Of a DNA stretch of 64,000 nucleotides, positions 36,941-48,519 are shown in pieces. A program made the position numbers and the translations under genes. A model generated the notes under the pieces. The model was not told where the DNA came from and made no database searches. It saw only the letters and a program-made list of their open reading frames with translations. Where the stretch lies: NCBI GenBank assembly GCA_950295325.1, contig OX485809.1:6076001-6140000 (forward strand), read 5' to 3'. Numbering within the stretch: the stretch's first letter is position 1; each line of letters starts with the position of its first letter. This DNA comes from Polytrichum commune (lineage: Eukaryota > Streptophyta > Polytrichopsida > Polytrichales > Polytrichaceae).

Positions 36941-37978
36941 ATTACAATATGTTGAGTGTGTAGAAATGCCATATTGTGTATAAATATGTACAATTCATTA
37001 TTAATCCAAAAATAGATGGGTCATTTTTTGTGAGTATTTAGTGCAAAACCCAAAAACATGTGACATTTTGAATTGACAAACCCAAATCAACCACTTCACT
37101 TTCCACAGTCATGCACGTTCTCTTAGACGTTCCCAAACATGTTCTCAAGTGCGTTCCCAAGTGAATTTTTGTCCTACTTCACTACCATGTCACCCCAAAG
37201 TTAACTCGGACATAAAATGAGTAAGGTGAAATTCAACCATTTCACCAGTTCATCGTTAATAGTAGTAAAAGACACGTAGTGAAGTGGGTGTTGGAATAAA
37301 AGACATGTTTTGTTGTAGTGCAACACTTATATTGGACAACTTTTGATGATGTGCATGGTATATATACATGCCACGCTTCGATTTCTCCCCATGCCACTAC
37401 CAAATTTCTATGCATCATTTGACCTTGTTGCCTCCATGAATCAAACCCGTTTTGTCATTGATCTCACATGGCTTTTCTATGCACGCAATGGTGAGCTCCC
37501 TGGGATTTCCCTTCCTTTCATTTTAGTTCCATTATTCCTTCACTTGAAGGAACCGACTAACCAAAGCCACACAATAACCCAACTCCCCTACCCTCTAACA
37601 CTATATTCGTTAATTTGGGATTTTTTCAGCATTTTGAGACAGTTACAAATATAAGAACATGGATAAAATCACACGTATATTGGAGAATGTTGTAAGATGT
37701 AAATACTTTGAAGCGGGTGTTCATATCAAGAACCTAATTAAGAACTTGTATCAAGATGGTTTAGGTAGGACGACCCAAACATTAGACCATGTTGTTGTGG
37801 TCCATAAATTAATTTGAGACAAGAGAAAGTCTAAAATTAACGAATCTAGTGAAGTCTCTAAACTCTATTAATTCTTCCTTTAGCATGTGTTTTTCACACA
37901 ATTATATCATGCTCTTCATGATTGTCGTTGTGTGATATCTGAAGTGAGTGCACCTATCATAGACACTTTGAACATCTT

Positions 37979-38030
37979 GGGGTCACTTTACACTAGAACT
38001 TGAGGGCCCTTGACCCGTGATATATAAATT
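37979..38030. mobile_element. Left terminus of a family L-like element
   Basis: 'GGGGTCACTTTACACTAGAA' then 'CTTGAGGGCCCTTGACC' matches the family L/D type of terminus. The other end was not located. Confidence 0.4.
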
Positions 38031-38516
38031 ATGTGATGGGTCAAAAATTACATAAATGGTGAGGAAAGTTGTAGCACTACGTAACTCCGAGCAATAAATG
38101 ACACTAAATACCATAAACGGTGTACTTTATGTAGCCTTGGACTCAACCAATAGCAAAGTGACAAGTATTAGTTCCAGGGTTTCCTTTCATGAGGAGGGGG
38201 GATGGAAGGCACAAAGGACTTGCAACATAAAATTAAGAAACAATTTCTTGCGTCTGAGATAATATAGAATGATCACAAATTGGTAACTTGATCCCTTGGT
38301 CCATAACATCGTTAAGGAAAGATAATGTGCTACTCTTTTGAAAATTTCAAACAAGCCCTGCATAGTTATAATAGAACTACAACAATGCATTATGTTCTAA
38401 CTATAGGATATCACCCTTCTAAGAAAATTCATGCACTTAGAATTTAACACTTTTCCATCTAACCCTCTAATGTATCGGCCATGGCTAGACATCCATAACA
38501 TTATTCATATCCATAT

Positions 38517-38630
38517 CAATGTTACGTGGGACTGGCAATATTCAATGGAATATTTCAGTATACTATTACATTCAGTCCGAATTGTGGGAAATATTCCATG
38601 GAATATTGTCAATCCCACATAACGTTGTTA
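38517..38630. mobile_element. Short foldback element
   Basis: Arms of about 38 bp: CAATGTTACGTGGGACTGGC then AATATTCAATGGAATATTT, and the reverse complement with four differences after a spacer of about 35 nt. A diverged relative with the same AATATTCC motifs is at 57660-57810. Confidence 0.7.
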
Positions 38631-40002
38631 TGGAACTGAATTATGTTATGCCCACCTCTTTGAATTAGGCCCCCACCGTTGTGAATGAGGTAAAATGAGT
38701 CAAGTAAAACTTGACCCCCATAGGTCTGTGGTCGATTCATCTCTAACGGGTCCCCTTAGATTGGGACCTCCAATGCTAATTTCAAAGTCAGACATTATGG
38801 ACATCATATACACATGCTTGGACATAAGTGATTGTGTTTTTACCTTGGGTAATTGTGGCCCAATCTCTCACATTCATTCGAAAGATGTGAGGATATTACA
38901 AATTGGGCCAAATGATATGAGCATCACTCTACATTTATTTAATAGGTCATATACCACATGTACATTGACTTAGTAATCTTGTGTCGCCATAAGAATGGGA
39001 GATGCTTTTGTTAAATGCATTAGTTTGACAACATAGGTAGTATGTGTTGCCTCGTTGGGACCATTAGGCAATTGTCTCAATGGAGAGCGTAACTCGGTTC
39101 CTTGCAATAAGTATACTTTGACACAATTGGTGATATGGACCAACTATATATGGTAGTATTCTATGGATGTTTGGAGGTGCTCTATGGATGTTTACCTTTC
39201 TTTTTCTTTCTCTGTCTTTATAATGCTTGCAAGTTTGAACCCATGTAAATGTTAGAGAGAGCCCCATTGACTTTTAGGTACTTCACACTCTTGTGAAGGG
39301 GGGATCCCATCGTCTCACCAATTGTTCCCCTCCACTAGATATACTTTTTAATTTGTACTATTTTAAGGTTTCAATCTACACATACATTTTATAGCCACAT
39401 ACCGAAAGAAGAAGCACTTATAATACCACACATCACCGGGCCTCCACTACATGGTTTTTTCATTCATACTATGTACAACAAACTTGTATTTGAAGAGGTT
39501 TGTAAATAATATTTGTATCAGTAGAATGTTTATCACAATGCTACATGTGCAGATAAGATTCCACATACGTTGTTTTGACGAATCTATTGGGTTATGTTTA
39601 CTTTGCTTTATACAAATCTTAGGTCTAGAAGAATATATGCGACCTTATATTTGTTACATGTGAATTTGTAATACCACTTTCTAAGCAACCGTGGCCCGAG
39701 CCCCACATATTGGTTTACGACATATAGGATTAACCGATGGACACTTTGGATTGAATCACATTTGTTTTTCCTTAAACCAATGGTAAATGTACAATACATC
39801 ATAAACGGATACAATTTGTGACAACATTGTCAAATTTGATTCAACTATACGTGAATAGCTTTATGAATGCATAATAAACAAAGAAATAACCAACGTTAAG
39901 CAACCCCATGTGAATTTGAGCATGTTGGCCCTACCTTGCTCAAGAGTCTTCTTAGTGCATGGTAGTGTTTACTGTCTCCTTGCAGTGGGTGGGCTCTTGG
40001 CT

Positions 40003-40022
40003 TCCTACCTACCTACCTACCT
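40003..40022. repeat. (CTAC)n microsatellite
   Basis: Five units of CTAC, next to the possible SINE. Confidence 0.93.
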
Positions 40023-40024
40023 AG

Positions 40025-40145
40025 TTTTTATTTTGTCAAGTCAAGAAAAGAGTTCACAGCGGGAATCGAACCACCAACCAATCCATTCGGAAATGGGTAC
40101 CTCTCTACTATCACCCGGTAGTTTAGGGTCATCTCAGACCTTTTA
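40025..40145 (-). mobile_element. Possible tRNA-derived SINE
   Basis: On the minus strand there is a box A-like 'TGATAGTAGAGAGG', and about 40 nt on a perfect box B, 'GGTTCGATTCCCGC', followed by an AT-rich stretch and a GTAG microsatellite. The spacing fits an internal pol III promoter. The region does not fold as a complete tRNA. The ends are not defined. Confidence 0.35.
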
Positions 40146-41017
40146 TAACTACAAATGCTACAAACATGAACTTGATTTTGGTTGTCTTTGTTAAACAAAA
40201 TTAAATTAGGTAAATATTGACCAAACATTCTTCCAAATGTATCAATGCGTATGAGAGTGTTGTTTCCTTGTCGATACACTCACATGCAAAACATAGTGGG
40301 GGGGGGGGAACTATAAGCACATGATGCAAATCTTAAGTGCAATTACTTTTAGAAGCAACGTGGTCATAAGTTCACCTTAATCGTGTGTATGGTTTTTATA
40401 ATAGTGCAATGTACATGGAACAAAACTTATGGTAGTTGCTCTCAACAACCAAGTTGCATGTTCATGTGTTTTTCCTCTTTTTCATGTTGATAAAAAATAT
40501 CTTGGGGTTGAATGTATCGTGCGGTTGAATAAAGATGGCAATGTGTGGACTTCCATGGATGGTTGACAACCAAATTTTTGACATAAGAATCAGCTTAGAA
40601 AGTGAAGGATGGGATTTGTGGATATGTGCATGTAAATTCCCAAACAACATAGTAGTTTCAACTTGGATGTGACGCCATGGAGCGTTTAAATGGAATTTTG
40701 TGTGCATAATCGTTCGCAAATTCTTAAGACCACTAAACTTGACATGACAACTTGGTAATGTTATATGGGATTCGGGATGCCGCTAAGTTTTTTCAAACAA
40801 GTGCATGACATTGTTAAGCCTCTTGGAATTACTTAAATGGGACACCAATCTTGAACTATAAAAAATGTGACTCCATTGGCTCCCATCGGGGTTTCCAAGG
40901 CATATCAACACATATACGACATGCACACAACATTAGCCAATTGGTGGCTACTATGGAGGCTCAAAATACAACATCATGCTAATTGATACTGATACAAGAA
41001 CAAGCTTTCCATACTTA

Positions 41018-41514
41018 GGGCCACTTCACACACGGGCCAAGAGCCATGACCATGAAACTGTGAGAGCCCAAAAGAAAGTGTCCAAAGGCCATCCCAAGAC
41101 ACTTCCAAAATCATGTAGTGTGGTCACGGGCCCTCAAGTGTGGTGTGAAGTCGTAAGTGACTGGGCCCTCAACCAAGTGCTATTTCTATGAATAATTCTA
41201 TTCAAGTGGGATCCTCACACATGACAACATATATTAAATCAATGGTTGTGAGATTTTGGATTGCCATGGTCTCCCAGTTTTGTGTTAGGCCTACCTCCAT
41301 AAGGTGGTTTTTGAAAATAATTCAAGTGACCATGAAACATGATTCATTTGATATCATGTACAAATCCATGTAGACTTTACATCCAACTTGCATTCACTTC
41401 TCCATTGGTTTATGGAGTGTAGTGTGAAGCAAATTTGGGGAGGCTCCGCCTTTTCCACCAATGAGAGTGCTTGAAGTGCAATGGTCGCAAGCCCTTGATT
41501 TGGATTGTGTGCTC
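41018..41514. mobile_element. Harbinger-like MITE, family D copy 2
   Basis: Starts after TTA with GGGCCACTTCACACACG and matches the 23427-23925 copy along its length, including the 'GGTCACGGGCCCTCAAGTGT' block and 'GGCCTACCTCCATAAGGTGG'. The right TIR is decayed, so that end is approximate. Confidence 0.65.
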
Positions 41515-42115
41515 AAAATTTGGTGACCATTCAAGGCTCAATCATCAACAATTAAGAGGGGGGGGGCCTATATGACTATTTGATGAGCATGAGAGTCTTC
41601 ACCTTAATAATGACTAAGATATTCATTTGGCTTTATGACGGAAGTAGCTACAACCTCGATTTGAATTTGCTAACCATCATGTACTAACCACGTGTATCAA
41701 ATTCTACAAGAAGTGGGTTAGTCATAAAAATAAATTATTTAAGATCCTCGTATCTTAGTCTTTGAAGTGCAAAATGGAACAAGTTGATTTCAATCCTAAT
41801 CCTAAGTAAGGTAGATGTGCCTAACTTAAATGCGTTGTCTTAAACATACACCTATGTTTGAGTGGTGAAGGGTTGGGTGTGGATCTAGGAATGGACACGT
41901 GTTGAAAAGAGATTGACCTACAAGCTCAAAGTTTATTTACCATTCTAAATGCAATAATTTGGAGGGACCTATACGATTTAATAACTTGGAGAATCTCCAC
42001 TTTGACAATGTAACATGATATTTCATACCAACTCCAAAGTTCACAAGGAAAGTGGGCCTTGAGCATGATTTGGATTTGCTAATCATCTCACACTAATTGT
42101 GTGTTATGTATTCTA

Positions 42116-42524
42116 CACGGGGGGATCACACCCCCTTACATTTCATAACCACGTGCGATAAAAGTTTGCTACCCTATATTACATGCCATAGATAATTTTT
42201 AAAATTATGATATTTTTTCTACATACACATAACCATTGATAATATCTTTTGTATATTTTTTTGAAAATTTTAGTCATCTTAATTTTTGTAGTAATTTGTT
42301 TAGTTCAATGTTGCGTCATTCTAGTTAGAAACAATATGTTTTATAAAAAAAACAAATCATCAAATTTGGTTACCAATTTTTACTATGTAATAGATACTAT
42401 GTATATCTACTCATGAAAAAAAAATCATAAACTTTTGAACCATTTTGGTGATGCTTTATGTGAAAAGTAGATTTTGTTTTATCGCACGTGGTGTTCAACT
42501 TGACAATGAAGTGCACCCCCCGTG
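42116..42524. mobile_element. hAT MITE, family C copy 2 (TSD GTATTCTA)
   Basis: 409 bp with ends CACGGGGGGATCAC... and ...GCACCCCCCGTG, flanked by the perfect 8-bp duplication GTATTCTA (42108-42115, 42525-42532). It is highly similar to the 28774-29177 copy, including 'CGTGCGATAAAAGTTTGCTA'. Confidence 0.85.
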
Positions 42525-42529
42525 GTATT

Positions 42530-45170
42530 CTACAAGAATTTGGTGCAAATAGGAGAATAGTGTCCGTTTTAAGACCCACTCTCCTTATGCTATTCTTGAG
42601 GTTGATTTTGTTATATTCGATGTGCAAGACAAATTTTTGGAGTGAGTGACTTCTTCCTTCCCCGCTTTGGTGCCAATCACAATGTTGCCCTTTCCCTCAA
42701 GGTATGTAAACAACAACAAATGGTGCAATAGTTCTACACCAAGAGCCATTGTCCTTTAGGATGCGGCCAAGAATGTTTTACGAGCATACACTTTATTCAC
42801 TCCCGTCTCCTTCGGAAACCGGAGTTCTTCTTCTTCTTATGTAAACTGAGCTAACTTCACATTTCAATAGAGTTATCAGTAATGTCCCTCAAAGAAGGAC
42901 GAAACTGTGGGATCGTTTTAAGTTTCTATGAAGAGCTTGTTAGCTCGTTGTGTATGGAGCATATTTTGAAAGTTGTGTGAAATGTTTGGGACCTCCTATT
43001 TCCACCTCTCAAACTTTGAAAGAATTTTAGAATCTAATATAGGTATGCACATGGGACCCACTGCCCCAATCGTGGATCCACCTACACAAGGCTAACTTGG
43101 CCCATGCATCTTCGGAAGCCAGAGCAACCTAGAAAACCAGTTTTCTATAACCCGACACCACTCTTTGTGTATGGTTGTTTAAACAGTAAGAAAACTTGGG
43201 TGACTTTGTGTTAATTCCCATAAACCCATGGTTTGGGACTAGCCCCATGGTTGCATCTGCTTTACTTTAGGATATATAACTCTAATACTTTCAAAACAAA
43301 AAGGTGTTGAAAGATAGGAAACTATACAAAAGATTAAAGCTTAAAGAAGGAAATATTATGTACCTTGTGGATCCTGTAGATGTGACATGGTACTTGCTAC
43401 TTTCAATCTCATCAGATACCTGCCCACAAAATCCCCGTCCAAGTATTGTGAAGAGTTTCCCATCGATATCAAGTGAGGACTTATTGAATGGTGGATTTCA
43501 ATGCATTTAACACTTGATCCAATTTCCGGCATCAAAATTTAGGGTGGGTTTACACTAGGGTCCGAGTCCAATATTTTGTTTTTGGGTTGTTTTGTGAGTA
43601 CCTATTTGTACGTTGGTTGCATAATACAGTTAACCGCAAAGTATGGGGATGAATTGGGGTCAAAATGTCCTAATGGTCCCTTGTTTGAGTGTAGTCGAAA
43701 AGGTTCGGAGGCTTTTTTTTGAGTTTTAGGCGTTGGCGTATTTTGTTTTATTATATCTAAGAATCTTCTCATTATCTTTGCCAATGATGTGTACATGCAT
43801 CTCTTTGCTCTTTTCACCACTTGTTTATTCCCTAAATAGAATAAACTCAACGAAAGAAATCCATTTTTGCTCAAAGTTTTGTTGATTCAAAATACAACAA
43901 AAAGATTTCCCTCCCTACTTTGTCACTAACTCGAGCGTTGGAAGTGACAAATATGGGAGATTCCATTCAAAAAACTTGAGTTGGTCTCCAATGTTGGTGA
44001 CTTTACGATAAACTCTAATACACAATGAAAAATGTTGTGCGGCTTTTGTATATTTTATCCAACTTTGAAGTTGGTGAATGGCTACAAAACATTTCCTAAA
44101 ATTTGGCGGTAGATCACAAGGAGACCGTTAATATGTCAGTTGTATCGGTGACAACATAGGTCAAGTACATAACATTTGATGCATAGTTGGTTGTGATCTG
44201 CCATACCACGTTGCCTCATTGACTTGTTGCCTTCCTTTTCCAAGTTTTGGTTCTCGAGGGAAAAGAAAGGAAAAACCGCCTTATCACTTTTGGTGCAAAC
44301 TTGCAATTTGGCCTCACGAAGCCAAAGAAAAAACATTGTTTGCGTTCAAAAAATTGGGGTCCAGAAAAATCCTTGATTGGACCTTGTTTTCGACTCAAGA
44401 TTGGACCCAAGTTTGATGATTGGTTTCTCAAACTGAGGTCAACATTTTCTTGAGTAGGGACTTGTGAGATTTGGTGGGATAGTGATGCCACATTAATGCC
44501 ACTTCATTTTCTCATACCTTGCACCTAGATCATAGTGTACACTCTTTGAATCCAAAAGTTCCTCTTGACCAATAAGATTGCTCAATTTTGAAGTTTTTAT
44601 TCTAATATTAAGCTTGAACCCCAATGCAACCCCCCTAAGGGCACGCTTTGATAAAGTCTTGCATTGTTTACCATAGGGGGGGAGGTGAATATGTAGAGAA
44701 ACATTCTATACCTCGGTGGTTTTTTATTTCTATGGAATTCGCAGTTCAAGACCAAAGACCTTGATTTAATCCAGTGAGACCGAATTTGGATGAATCCACA
44801 ACAAATTAGGGAGGGACATGTTTTTTATTGTCACCATCTCTACCGTGGATATCATGGATGTTGTGAACTAAAATATGCACACTTTCATGTGTCATTCAAG
44901 TAAGTGAAAGCCACCTAAGACCCCCCCCCACCTGCGCGCGCCCCCTCCGGGATAAATGAAAATCAATGGATTGCACAAGTGTAGCGGGATGCCTCACTCT
45001 TGAAAAAGGTAATAGCCTAAATTATATTATCTAGCAACTCTTTGGTAAATTCATAACCTTGGTCCTTGAAAGTCTTTTTCAATGTTGCAGTGTCTTTTTG
45101 ATAACCTATTGAAAATTTGTTCAAGAATTTTAATTGTATTTGGTCCTTCCTAATAAGTGATCTTCCTTAG
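42530..45170. other. Intergenic, no gene seen
   Basis: A terminus-like 'GGGTGGGTTTACACTAGGGT' at 43547 resembles the Harbinger-like ends elsewhere, but its partner was not found. Other frames are under 92 codons and unrecognised. Confidence 0.35.
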
Positions 45171-45171
45171 G

Positions 45172-45330
45172 TTATATGGCGTCAAAGGAATGAATTGATC
45201 TTCAACAATATTTTGTGGCCTTTGGAGAAAGTTTGCTAGGTTGTTGAGGATCCGATGTTGGATTATGGTAGAATTGAGTGGAAACGGACTATCCAGGATT
45301 TATCAAAGCTCCAAATATTGCCTATGATGA
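45172..45330 (+). pseudogene. Relic with LINE-type 'IWRQRNELIF' motif
   Basis: A short open stretch reads 'VIWRQRNELIFNNILWPLEK', like the Trp-x-x-Arg-Asn motif near the end of plant LINE reverse transcriptase proteins. It is followed by a stop and then 'VVEDPMLDYGRIEWKR'. Only this fragment is recognisable. No reverse transcriptase core or poly(A) tail was found, so the assignment is tentative. Confidence 0.3.
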
Positions 45331-45589
45331 TATTCTTGATAATTTTGATTCAAATGGGTGTGTCAAATGGCTTATTGTTACCTTTAGTGTTTTGGTGGTT
45401 ACTTAGAAAAGACGGCCATGTATGTGCATTATTTCTTGATTCCCACTTGGGTCCCGTACATGGTATTTTCCCCATGATGGTTGTATTGTTTTCCTTTGCA
45501 ATTGAATGAGTTCAATTTGTGCAAAAAAAGAGATAAGAAAAGGTAGTATTTGGGTGCAAACACACTAAAGCGGACAAATCCTACTCCAA

Positions 45590-46160
45590 GCCTAGTGTTA
45601 CGTGAAAATGATTCAAAACTATACACTAACTTTGAATTTTGTGAAAAAAATTTATCAAAGAAATATTTATAAATGTACAAAGCCAAACAATTTGTGATGA
45701 CAAAAACAATTCCAATAAAAGTTTACATATTTTTAAAAACGGTGCAAGTGGTGTCCAAGTAGGTGATATTGAACAAGCAATTGTCTAAATTTCTTTAAAA
45801 TATGATAAAATTACATTTAAAATTGACAATTTTCTACAAAGCTTTGTGGTCATGTCCTCAAATGGATAATCAATTCAAGGAATATGAAAAAAAATAAACT
45901 TCAAAATATTTAAGGTGATGAAATCTACATCCAAAACTAAATTAAATCATTTGCTTTTGAGCATCATCTTTAATAATGAGTTTTGAAGATCTCAACTAGA
46001 CAGTCTACATTTGAGTATTTAACACAACAAGATAGGTCATCATGAGAAAATTTCCAATTTAAACAACACTTTGCTATTACTTTTAGGGCTTGACCAAAAT
46101 GATTATGATAGTGGTATACCGGAACACTATTTTGGTTCACTTTACCATGCTTGCATCCAA
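45590..46160. mobile_element. Decayed copy of the 12.3-kb Stowaway element
   Basis: Colinear with 12460-13030: shared blocks include 'ACTTTGAATTTTGTGAA', 'GGTGCAAGTGGTGT', 'AAGTAGGTGATATTGAACAA', 'TGCTTTTGAGCATCA' and 'TGGTTCACTTTACCATGCTT'. The 'CTCCCTCCGT' termini are gone. Confidence 0.7.
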
Positions 46161-46911
46161 CCCTATGATAGATGTGTTCGTTTCAATGTTTTTGTAGTTA
46201 TTCTTTAAGGCAATGTTGAAGTTGGAGGAGGGAGAGTTGACTACCTCTATGTTATGGAACCAATAATTGATTCATTTCAGCAAAAGAAATTTATTTGCAA
46301 CAAAATTGTTTGTGTGTACCCAAGATTGTTGTAATCCACAACAAGGTTTTTCTTAGCAACATATTCTTGTTTTACAAACATTGTGTAGGATTTCATATGT
46401 CTTGGGTTTGTTTTCATTATTCAAAATCTTTAAATGCAAAGTTCAAAAAAATTCACTCATGCTGAAAACAGTGAACATGTTGACAACCACATTCCAACTA
46501 GCATGATTGACAACAAGACAAATCTACTCTCTAGCGTATTGGGCTCCCTACCCTACATGGAAGGATTTGCTCAACAAAAAGTTAGACGATCATGGTTGGC
46601 CAACCATACCAACATCACCGTAACAAATGGCACGTGGAAGGGTACCCTAAATAAAACATTGATTTCATTGAGACCTATTGTGTATGTTATCGACCAATGC
46701 ATCAAATACACACACACACACATATGATGTTTTTGCAACCATGAAGATGAGAAGAACTACACTATGCATATGAATTGATATGGCCCACTATTCATCTTCA
46801 ACCCACAAATTTGGTCTTATAAACACTTAATGGCAACCAAAGAAAATAACACTTGTTGCCACATGACAAATCAAAGCATGCCATTTTAATTCACACAAGG
46901 TATCAAAGTTA

Positions 46912-46960
46912 GGGCCAATTTACACACAAACGAAGAGCCATGACCCAACCATGACTGAGG
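46912..46960. mobile_element. Truncated left end of a family D element
   Basis: A TTA-flanked TIR, 'GGGCCAATTTACACACA' then 'GAAGAGCCATGACC', followed by unrelated sequence. Only the terminus is recognisable. Confidence 0.4.
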
Positions 46961-47683
46961 GGAGCTAAGACATGAATGATGAGTGGTGAGCAATGACACA
47001 CGAGCAGTGAGCGGTCCTAATCAGGAGCATGCTAGGTGATTACCTTCATTGTTTGATGGATTTATGAAAAGGTAGTATGCCAAAAATTGTTTGTTTGTTG
47101 CCATTACGATACTAGACTTCTTGGTAGAGTGTGCTCTCATGACCTCCTTAGCAACTCATTGGTAGGCCATGTCCCAATCTAAGGTGGTATGGCCATTACA
47201 ACGTGGCAAGTCAAGTTTCACAAAGAGCACAAATATCTCGGAGGCTTATGGAAGGAAAGTAACTATCAAATGTCTAGAGAACCAAGGAACATGTAGTTTT
47301 TTTTATTTTCTACATGTTTCTTGGTTTCTTAATTGCCTTGAATCCTTCCACCCTATTGTAGAGGAGGCTATAAGGAAGTTGGTATAGCCCTTATAACACA
47401 TTGAAGAGAAGGCAGAAGAGGATCCACAACCAACCATGACCAAGGGAGGTAAACGAAAGTGAGGCCAAGAGATTACACCTAACCCTCCACCTAACCCTCC
47501 GTCTCAAACTCCAACCCAAAGACCACTGAGAGAGAGTGATGTGCACCTTGATGACATTGCACTTCCTTCTAAATCCTGCTCACGTGGTCACTGTCCTTGA
47601 CCCTACCTCTTCATTGATTCCTTTGCAACAAACCACTCAAACTTCATTTGATTGCACAAACATTCATAAGGTTGCTATTTTTT

Positions 47684-47746
47684 GGAAAATGCATCCATCG
47701 TCAATATGTTGGAGAATGCATCCATTGCTGATATGTTGGAGAATGA
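47684..47746. repeat. 30-bp duplication in the coding-like relic
   Basis: Two units of 'GAGAATGCATCCATTGCTGA' type, each followed by 'TATGTTGGAGAATG'. In the open frame they translate as repeated 'ENASI..MLEN'. Confidence 0.7.
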
Positions 47747-48221
47747 CGTGAACAAATGCCATCTTCCGGTATCCGCCTTTGAGTTTGTCAAGCAGGTTAG
47801 CTAGCATCCATGAAATGTCAAAATTTCATATTTCTTTTTCATTTTTTGCGGCACATGTTAGTTTTGTGGTTTAGCTCCATACAACCCAATTATTGTAGGT
47901 TGGAGGATGTCGTAAGACTCGAGTATCTTTGGAACATGGTGCATTTGGAGGTTATGACTTGATTATTGTGGATTTGCCCAAAGGTGTACATGTTCCAAGG
48001 TCTCCTCTCCCATATCGACCATTCTTGTGTGGAATTCTCAAAATTCAAAAGTATTGGAGGCATTGTTCGAATTTGAATATGGTTTTCTGACTAACCATGT
48101 GTCATTGTTGCTATATGTGTCAGAGTCCAAGCATGTAAGGGATGACAGATTTACCATGGCTAGGGATTGATGGGGCATCAATGAGTTTTCATTGTGCTCA
48201 CTTGTGAATCTTAAATGTGAG

Positions 48222-48258
48222 TTTGTTCAACTTTGTTCAACTTTGTTCAACTTTGTGT
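48222..48258. repeat. Short tandem repeat TTGTTCAACTT
   Basis: Three to four head-to-tail copies of an 11-bp unit (gttcaactttg). Confidence 0.85.
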
Positions 48259-48519
48259 TGTTTCACTTGTGGCATAATGTTTCCAGACTCAACGGATTCA
48301 AGTGATGTTGTTATTATGTTTGGACCTGCGTCCGAACTGTAAGTTCAACAAAACGAGTTGTCTTTCTATGGCAGAGGTGGAGTCCGTCAATGCGTTTTTC
48401 AATCAAACTTCAAAAAAACACAACTCATGCATGGTATTGTGTCATAGAGAGGTGGACGTGAAAATGATAATGGATCAATATAGTACTTGATTGATGCATT
48501 CACGAAACGGGAGGGGGGG

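Larger units (their letters stand above)
31646..37320 (+). mobile_element. CACTA (En/Spm) DNA transposon with internal deletion
   Basis: The ends are CACTACAACAGGACACGTC at the left and, reverse-complemented, CACTACAACAAAACATGTC at the right; both continue 'TTTTA'. They are flanked by the 3-bp duplication CAA (31643-31645 and 37321-37323), as expected for CACTA elements. Subterminal regions are full of ACTTCAC/GTGAAGT repeats in both orientations. Inside are a collapsed TNP2 transposase on the plus strand (36409-36940), a two-exon accessory gene on the minus strand (35215-35700) and a later solo LTR. It is non-autonomous in its present state. Confidence 0.85.
47684..48490 (+). pseudogene. Unrecognised multi-exon coding-like relic
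   Basis: Exon-like pieces joined by plausible splice sites. The first (to 47795) ends in '..CHLPVSAFEFVKQ' at CAG|GTTAGC. The second, 47899-48087, opens in phase 0 after TTGTAG and is open for 63 codons, including 'EHGAFGGYDLIIVDLPKGVH'. A third, 48287-48338, lies between TTTCCAG and CT|GTAAGT and reads '..DSSDVVIMFGPASEL'. A last frame ends at 48490 with '..EVESVNAFFNQ..'. Frames after the second piece do not join cleanly. I do not recognise the family. It lies among termini of a TIR element, so a transposon-borne gene is the likeliest source. Confidence 0.35.

Noticed and set aside
37343-37654. 103-codon frame just outside the CACTA right end
   Set aside because: It starts within 25 bp of the element end and has no recognisable family, splice signals or repeats of conserved motif; probably chance.
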